Shown here piece by piece: positions 59,617 through 64,000 of a stretch of DNA of 64,000 nt. A program made the translations under genes and the position numbers. Origin of the DNA: CAZDDB01 sp963843285 (GTDB taxonomy: Bacteria > Acidobacteriota > HRBIN11 > JAKEFK01); contig CAWJJO010000002.1 in NCBI GenBank assembly GCA_963843285.1, positions 372,001 through 436,000 on the forward strand, in the 5' to 3' direction. The notes beneath the pieces were generated by a model. It made no database searches. It saw only the letters and a list, made by a program, of their open reading frames with translations, and was not told where the DNA came from. Each line of letters starts with the position of its first letter. Position 1 is the first letter of the stretch.

Positions 59617-59783
59617 GAACCAACCGTAACGCCGACGGCTCCGAAAGCCTGAAAAGAGAGACTGGCTTCCAGGTTCCACTTCTTATTTGAATCGATCTCA
59701 AACTTCAACGCATGAATTTTGGGTCCGGTTGTTCCGGAATAAATCACCCCGAATTCTTCTGCAATATCCAGAAACGCGACGTT
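59583..59783 (-). pseudogene. Possible coding remnant on the minus strand
   Basis: The minus strand has 66 open codons reading NVAFLDIAEEFGVIYSGTTG, then PKIHALKFEIDSNKKWNLEA and SLSFQAFGAVGVTVGSYFED, directly after a TGA and with no start codon. Residue choice looks like real protein rather than random sequence. It may be the tail of a gene truncated here, lying downstream of the EVE gene and the double-hairpin element. The rest of 59617-59903 shows nothing else I can name. Confidence 0.3.
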
Positions 59784-59903
59784 TCAGCAAAACAAAATTA
59801 GAATCGAAACAAAAGGGTAGAGTTTCCTCCCATTTTCCGTCCGTTTGCCCGATTATCTTCCAAATGCCGTAGTTTTGTCCAATGAGGGGAGGGCGTGAGA
59901 ACT

Positions 59904-60140
59904 GTAGGGGTTGAGCATTTTCCCATCGTCAGCGATGCGCCGGTGGCTATGGATGCAAATCTCAGTAGAGGTACGGGTTCCATCGCGCGAGAAAATGCTC
60001 AACCCGTCAAGTGAACTGGCTTCATCGCCTCCGCGAAACGGGCTGTGCATTTGCGCATATCAAATTGATCCCAAATTGTTTTCCATCAAATGAAACTTGC
60101 ATGACCCTCATGCTTGCCAATGGCAAATGCATAGCCCTAC
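59904..60140 (-). repeat. Double-hairpin element, copy 3
   Basis: On the minus strand, hairpin B is GTAGGGCTATGCATTTGCC (60140-60122) with GCGCAAATGCACAGCCCG, and hairpin A is GACGGGTTGAGCATTTTC with GGAAAATGCTCAACCCCTAC (end 59904). A conserved core lies at 60067-60091. The B end contains the EVE gene stop codon. Confidence 0.85.
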
Positions 60141-60532
60141 TTTAGCAGGGCTTTCCACTGCGCATCTGTGACCGGCATGACCGATAGACGCGGCACGCGG
60201 ACCAGGGCAAAATCTGCGAACTCTTTGCGAGCTTTCACATCCGCAAGTGTTACGGGTTTTGCGAGACGTTTTACGAACTTGATCTCAACCACTACGAGTC
60301 TTGGATCTTTCTGTTTCGGATCGGGATAGGCTTCCTTTGTAATCTCAGCAATTCCCACAATCGCCTTTTCCTCACCGGAATGATAAATGAAAACGGAATC
60401 ACCCTTCTTTGCGGCTCGCAGATGTTTGAGCGCAAGATTGTTGCTGACGCCATCCCACACCGTTTGTTTATCACGCTCCAGTTCCGCCAAACCATAAGTA
60501 TCAGGATCGGATTTGAACAGCCAGTTACTCAT
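60137..60532 (-). CDS. EVE-domain protein
   Basis: 131 residues, a single EVE domain (PUA-like fold): NWLFKSDPDTYGLAELERDK, TVWDGVSNNLALKHLRAAKKGDSVFIYHSGEEKAIVGIAEI, then YPDPKQKDPRLVVVEIKFV and FALVRVPRLSVMPVTDAQW. EVE domains bind modified bases in DNA or RNA, and free-standing ones are linked to nucleic-acid quality control; the ligand here is not known. The stop TAG lies in the terminal GTAGGGC of the double-hairpin element, right after KALLK, so the last codon was set by the element. Sequence coverage to the usual end looks complete. Confidence 0.93.
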   Translation of the reverse strand: MSNWLFKSDPDTYGLAELERDKQTVWDGVSNNLALKHLRAAKKGDSVFIYHSGEEKAIVGIAEITKEAYPDPKQKDPRLVVVEIKFVKRLAKPVTLADVKARKEFADFALVRVPRLSVMPVTDAQWKALLK

Positions 60533-60564
60533 CTTTGTGACCTTCGTGCCTTTGGGGTGAATTC

Positions 60565-61314
60565 TTATTTCTTCGCTTTTCCTTGATTGGCTACCGATTG
60601 CATCGATTTTGCAATTTCATCTGGATCGCCAAGATAGTAATGTTTGATCGGTTTTAGATCGTCGTTCAGCTCATACACGAGTGGAACGCCTGTTGGGATG
60701 TTCAGGCCAACGATTGCATCATCCGAAATATTGTCCAGATACTTTACCAGCGCCCGGAGGCTGTTTCCGTGCGCGGCAATGATTACGTGCTTTCCGGATT
60801 TCACCACAGGCGCAATCGTTTGATGCCAGTAAGGTAGAAAGCGCGCGACTGTGTCTTTCAAGCATTCCGTGAGAGGCAGCTCGGTTTCACTGAGATCTTT
60901 ATACCGCGGGTCATACCCCGGATATCTTTCATCGGATTTCTCCAGGGCCGGTGGAGGGATGCTGTAGCTTCTCCGCCATACCAGTACCTGTTCTTCGCCG
61001 AATTTCACAGCGGTTTCGGCTTTGTTGAGTCCCTGGAGCGCTCCGTAATGCCGTTCGTTCAGCCGCCAGGAATTGTGAACCGGAATCCACATCCGATCCA
61101 TCCGGTCCAGTGCGATCCAGAGCGTGCGGATGGCGCGTTTCAGTACGGATGTGAAGGCAAGATCAAAAGCAAAACCTTCCTTTAATAAGACCTCACCGGC
61201 TTTGCCTGCTTCGATCAGTCCCTTTTCTGAAAGATCAACATCATGCCACCCGGTAAACCTGTTCTCTTTGTTCCAGGTACTTTCCCCATGCCTCAACAAC
61301 ACCAGTTTCTTCAT
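60565..61314 (-). CDS. gpmA: 2,3-bisphosphoglycerate-dependent phosphoglycerate mutase
   Basis: 249 residues. KLVLLRHGESTWNKENRFTGW has the phospho-His; FTSVLKRAIRTLWIALD, NSWRLNERHYGALQGLNKAET (the ERHYG acid/base element), WRRSYSIPPPAL and IIAAHGNSLRALVKYLDNISD (second His) follow. All are dPGM signatures. It interconverts 3- and 2-phosphoglycerate in glycolysis. It lies just downstream of eno on the same strand, so two adjacent glycolytic steps are co-located; a 139-nt gap with a hairpin repeat separates them. Confidence 0.97.
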   Translation of the reverse strand: MKKLVLLRHGESTWNKENRFTGWHDVDLSEKGLIEAGKAGEVLLKEGFAFDLAFTSVLKRAIRTLWIALDRMDRMWIPVHNSWRLNERHYGALQGLNKAETAVKFGEEQVLVWRRSYSIPPPALEKSDERYPGYDPRYKDLSETELPLTECLKDTVARFLPYWHQTIAPVVKSGKHVIIAAHGNSLRALVKYLDNISDDAIVGLNIPTGVPLVYELNDDLKPIKHYYLGDPDEIAKSMQSVANQGKAKK

Positions 61315-61349
61315 GGATCCTCTTTTTCAACGCGGAAGCGCGGAGAACG

Positions 61350-61440
61350 CATTTCACCACAAAGACACGAAGGTCACAAAGATAAATTATTTTCTAACCT
61401 TCGTGTTCTTTGTGCCTTTGTGGTGAATTCCTTCCTTCCT
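61350..61440. repeat. TTCACCACAAAGACACGAAGG-type hairpin between eno and gpmA
   Basis: TTTCACCACAAAGACACGAAGG at the left and CCTTCGTGTTCTTTGTGCCTTTGTGGTGAA at the right pair over more than 25 nt around an AT-rich loop. It is a variant of the CGCAAAG family. Confidence 0.75.
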
Positions 61441-61452
61441 CCGCAGTGAATC

Positions 61453-62718
61453 CTATCTCGGCAGTTTCGCGAACTTCGCTTCGCTTCCAAGTTCCTCTTC
61501 GATGCGAAGCAATTGATTGTATTTCGCCATTCGCTCGCTCCGGCTTGCGCTTCCCGTCTTGATCTGTCCGCAATTCGTGGCTACGGCAAGATCAGCAATT
61601 GTGGCATCTTCGGTTTCCCCCGAACGATGACTCGTGACACAGGTGTAGCCGGCGCCGAATGCCATGTTCATGGTTTCCAGTGTCTCGGTGAGTGTCCCGA
61701 TCTGATTGACTTTGATCAGAATGGAATTCGCGATACCTTTTTCAATCCCTTCTTTCAATTTCCTCGTGTTGGTTACAAAGAGATCATCCCCTACGAGCTG
61801 TATTTTCTTTCCGAGACGATCCGTCATTTTTTTCCAGCCATCCCAGTCGTTTTCTCCCATTCCATCTTCAATCGAGAAAATCGGAAACCGTTTCATCCAG
61901 GATTCGTACATTCCAATCAAATCCTCGCTGCTCTTACGGGAGCGATCCGACTTCTTGAAGGCATATGCGCCTTTGTCGAAGAATTCACTTGCAGCTACAT
62001 CGAGCGCCAGACTGATCTGCTCACCCGGTTTGTATCCGGCTCCTTCAATGGCGCGAATCAGAAGTTCCATCGCTTCTTCATGCGATTGCAGCTGTGGCGC
62101 AAATCCGCCTTCATCGCCCACTGCTGTAGTTTTCCCTTCCTTCTTCAGCAATTTTTTTAGAGTGTGAAAAACTTCGCACCCCATGCGGATCGATTCCGAA
62201 AACCGGTCGGCTCCATGAGGTACAATCATGAACTCCTGCACATCCAGGTTATTATCCGCATGCGCTCCGCCGTTGATGACGTTCATCATCGGAATCGGAA
62301 GCGTATTCCCTTTGCCCAGGAATTGATAAAGGGAGATTTTCCACGAAGCGGCTGCGGCCTTTGCCAGTGCCAGGGAGACTCCCAGAATCGCATTCGCGCC
62401 GAGCACAGCCTTATTCGAGGTGCCGTCCATTCCAATCATCTGTTGATCGAGTTCTTTGTACTTTGCAGGATCTTTGCCAATCAAGGCCGGCCCGATGATG
62501 CGGTTTACATTGTCAACAGCTTTCAAAACGCCTTTTCCAAGATGGCGTGAAGAATCGCCATCCCGCAATTCAAGCGCTTCATATTCGCCCGTGGAAGCGC
62601 CGGAAGGCACTGCGGCTCTTCCCAAAGTTCCGTCTTCCAAACGGACCTCTACTTCTACTGTGGGTGTGCCGCGTGAATCCAGAATTTCTCGCGCGCGAAT
62701 CAGATGAATCCTGGCCAT
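61453..62718 (-). CDS. eno: Enolase
   Basis: 421 residues from ATG 62718 (AGGAG 6 nt upstream; the frame extends further but through non-coding sequence). Motifs are IRAREILDSRGTPTVEVEV, AAVPSGASTGEYEALELRDGD, the metal ligands in IPMMNVINGGAHADNNLD-type and IEDGMGENDWDGW sequences, and the signature ILIKVNQIGTLTETLET. SHRSGETEDATIADLAVA is the catalytic loop near the end. It converts 2-phosphoglycerate to PEP and is a component of RNA-degrading complexes in some bacteria. The gene is divergent from lon. Confidence 0.97.
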   Translation of the reverse strand: MARIHLIRAREILDSRGTPTVEVEVRLEDGTLGRAAVPSGASTGEYEALELRDGDSSRHLGKGVLKAVDNVNRIIGPALIGKDPAKYKELDQQMIGMDGTSNKAVLGANAILGVSLALAKAAAASWKISLYQFLGKGNTLPIPMMNVINGGAHADNNLDVQEFMIVPHGADRFSESIRMGCEVFHTLKKLLKKEGKTTAVGDEGGFAPQLQSHEEAMELLIRAIEGAGYKPGEQISLALDVAASEFFDKGAYAFKKSDRSRKSSEDLIGMYESWMKRFPIFSIEDGMGENDWDGWKKMTDRLGKKIQLVGDDLFVTNTRKLKEGIEKGIANSILIKVNQIGTLTETLETMNMAFGAGYTCVTSHRSGETEDATIADLAVATNCGQIKTGSASRSERMAKYNQLLRIEEELGSEAKFAKLPR

Positions 62719-62830
62719 GTTGACTCCTTTTAAAGGTTCGTGGACGCGGAAGCCCGCGACTCCAGATTTCGATGTCGGAAAATAAATCTTACCATAGAAT
62801 TTCGACCTGATAATGAGGCACTCAACTGTT

Positions 62831-62859
62831 TTGACTTGACTATCACGGGCACTTATACT
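62831..62859 (+). promoter_or_regulatory. Sigma-70-like promoter of lon
   Basis: TTGACT (62831-62836), a 17-nt spacer and TATACT (62854-62859), with about 25-31 nt of leader to ATG 62891 and a Shine-Dalgarno (AGGGA). No CIRCE (HrcA) palindrome is visible. Confidence 0.6.
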
Positions 62860-62890
62860 TAGTAGCGAATCAGCAAGAAGTGAGGGAAAA

Positions 62891-64000
62891 ATGAAATCAA
62901 CGCGCAACAAGAAGGTTAATTTGCCGGATATTATCTCGGTCCTGCCTTTGCGAGATGCGGTTTTGTATCCGGAATTGATGATCCCTCTCGTTGTGGGACG
63001 AGATCGCTCCGTAAAATTAATCGAGGATTCATTAAAGACCGATAATATTATCGGTCTCGTTACGCAGCGAGATCCCAAGATTGAAGAACCCAAACAAGAG
63101 GATCTTTACGGAATTGGCACGACAGCATTAATTACGAAGATGATCCGGATGCCCGACAGCACTCTCCGGGTGATCGTGCAGGGATTGTCCCGTTTCAAAG
63201 TCGATTCGTTCATCCAGGCCGCTCCTTATTATCTGGCCAAAGTAGAAATCATTGAGGAGCCGGACGACAAGAGCCTGGAAATCGAAGCGCTCATCATGAA
63301 CGGCAAGAAGCTGTTCAAGAAACTGAGTGAAATGGCTACCTATCTCTCCTCCGATCTCGCCTCTGTCATCGTGAACATGGAATCTGCCGGAAAAATGGCC
63401 GACCTGATCGCGTCGAGTCTGAAGATTTCTACGGAGGAGAAACAGGAAATTCTCGAAGCCGTCAATATGAAAGAGCGGCTGGAAAAAGTCAATCTGCTGC
63501 TCAACAAAGAAATCAATATTCTGGAAATCGGGAACAAGATCCAGACGCAGGTGAAGGGCGAAATCGACAAGACGCAGCGCGAATACTATCTCCGGGAGCA
63601 GCTCAAAGCGATCCAGAAAGAGCTTGGAGAAGGAGATGAGCGCGGAGTTGAGGTGGAGGAATTCCGCGAAAAGATCGAAAAGGCAAAGATGCCCGCGGAC
63701 GTAAAGAAAGTCGCAGACAAGGAATTGAAACGTCTTTCTAAGATGCATCCTGCTTCAGCTGAGTACAGCGTCTGCCGCACCTATCTGGAAGTTCTTGTAG
63801 AGTTGCCGTGGATGAACGGCACGGAAGACAATCTGGATGTCAAAGCTGCCGCGGTTGTCCTGGAAGAGGATCATTACGATCTCGAAAAAGTCAAAAAGAG
63901 AATTCTCGAATATCTTGCCGTACGCCAGCTGAAAGCCGATATGAAAGGTCCGATTCTCTGCTTTGTCGGACCTCCAGGAGTGGGCAAGACTTCGCTGGGA
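62891..64000 (+). CDS. lon: ATP-dependent protease Lon, 5' part
   Basis: The first 370 residues are present; the gene runs off the window. The N-terminal LON substrate-binding domain (LPDIISVLPLRDAVLYPELMIPLVVGRDRSVKLI) is followed by the helical linker with coiled coil (IGNKIQTQVKGEIDKTQREYYLREQLKAIQKELGEGDE, a Lon hallmark), ELKRLSKMHPASAEYSVCRTYLEVLVELPW, and the Walker A motif GPPGVGKTSLG at the very edge. Lon degrades misfolded and regulatory proteins in the cytosol. It has a promoter and ribosome site of its own. The catalytic Ser-Lys dyad lies outside the window. Confidence 0.97.
   Translation, partial: MKSTRNKKVNLPDIISVLPLRDAVLYPELMIPLVVGRDRSVKLIEDSLKTDNIIGLVTQRDPKIEEPKQEDLYGIGTTALITKMIRMPDSTLRVIVQGLSRFKVDSFIQAAPYYLAKVEIIEEPDDKSLEIEALIMNGKKLFKKLSEMATYLSSDLASVIVNMESAGKMADLIASSLKISTEEKQEILEAVNMKERLEKVNLLLNKEINILEIGNKIQTQVKGEIDKTQREYYLREQLKAIQKELGEGDERGVEVEEFREKIEKAKMPADVKKVADKELKRLSKMHPASAEYSVCRTYLEVLVELPWMNGTEDNLDVKAAAVVLEEDHYDLEKVKKRILEYLAVRQLKADMKGPILCFVGPPGVGKTSLG

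Overview
The window is about 64 kb of a Gram-negative bacterial chromosome. It holds mostly housekeeping and envelope genes at high coding density, with an unusual number of short palindromic repeats between them. A Gram-negative envelope is shown by LptE, an outer-membrane beta-barrel protein, periplasmic alpha-2-macroglobulin plus PbpC, and a Spy/CpxP-like protein. Mpl and LdcA show peptidoglycan recycling of the meso-DAP type. A eukaryote-like Ser/Thr kinase, many dispersed repeats and the gene mix make an uncultivated lineage such as Acidobacteriota my best guess. That is an inference from style, not from a marker gene. No rRNA, tRNA, CRISPR array, phage or transposase gene was recognised.

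Layout. 0-3.6 kb: a truncated SDR oxidoreductase divergent from a MarR regulator, then a Ser/Thr kinase and a secreted partner sharing its DUF4384-like sensor domain. 3.9-20.1 kb, all minus strand: a lipase-maturation-factor membrane protein, pbpC, alpha-2-macroglobulin, a broken PIN toxin, a MazF toxin with ribbon-helix-helix antitoxin, and a giant secreted protein built of PPC-like beta-sandwich units. 20.5-27.1 kb, plus strand: an isopropylmalate-type dehydrogenase, a DUF374 acyltransferase, then leuS-lptE-holA-rpsT. 27.2-29.8 kb: a Spy/CpxP protein divergent from a two-component system, the same layout as cpxP/cpxRA. 30-35.5 kb: an OMP, a BP74-like pseudogene, a pabB-pabC fusion, and MoeA and phosphatase genes with single-base frameshifts. 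35.5-42.9 kb: a probable glucosylglycerate-family compatible-solute cluster (UspA-UspA-GpgS fusion, two GT4 enzymes, a GH13_18 phosphorylase, a frameshifted GpgP-like phosphatase) bracketed by two moeA genes. 43-48.9 kb, minus strand: M48 peptidase, mpl-ldcA, rnc, pgi. 49-55.4 kb, plus strand: ispG, then an mprF-acvB-rsbU-like operon for lysyl-lipid synthesis and turnover. 55.4-64 kb: an unknown protein, a Tat-exported flavoprotein with a DUF885 peptidase, an EVE protein, gpmA-eno, and the start of lon.

The most unusual material is non-coding. At least eight families of palindromic repeats sit at gene ends. The most striking is a 230-237 bp double-hairpin element in three copies, with conserved stems, mostly variable loops, a conserved 25-nt core in one loop, and a fixed orientation relative to the gene it follows. 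Two copies supply the stop codon of that gene. Other repeats have entered reading frames (PbpC N-terminus, PabBC C-terminus). Several genes also have a promoter -10 box only about 7-14 nt before the start codon and no Shine-Dalgarno, which suggests leaderless mRNAs are used here.
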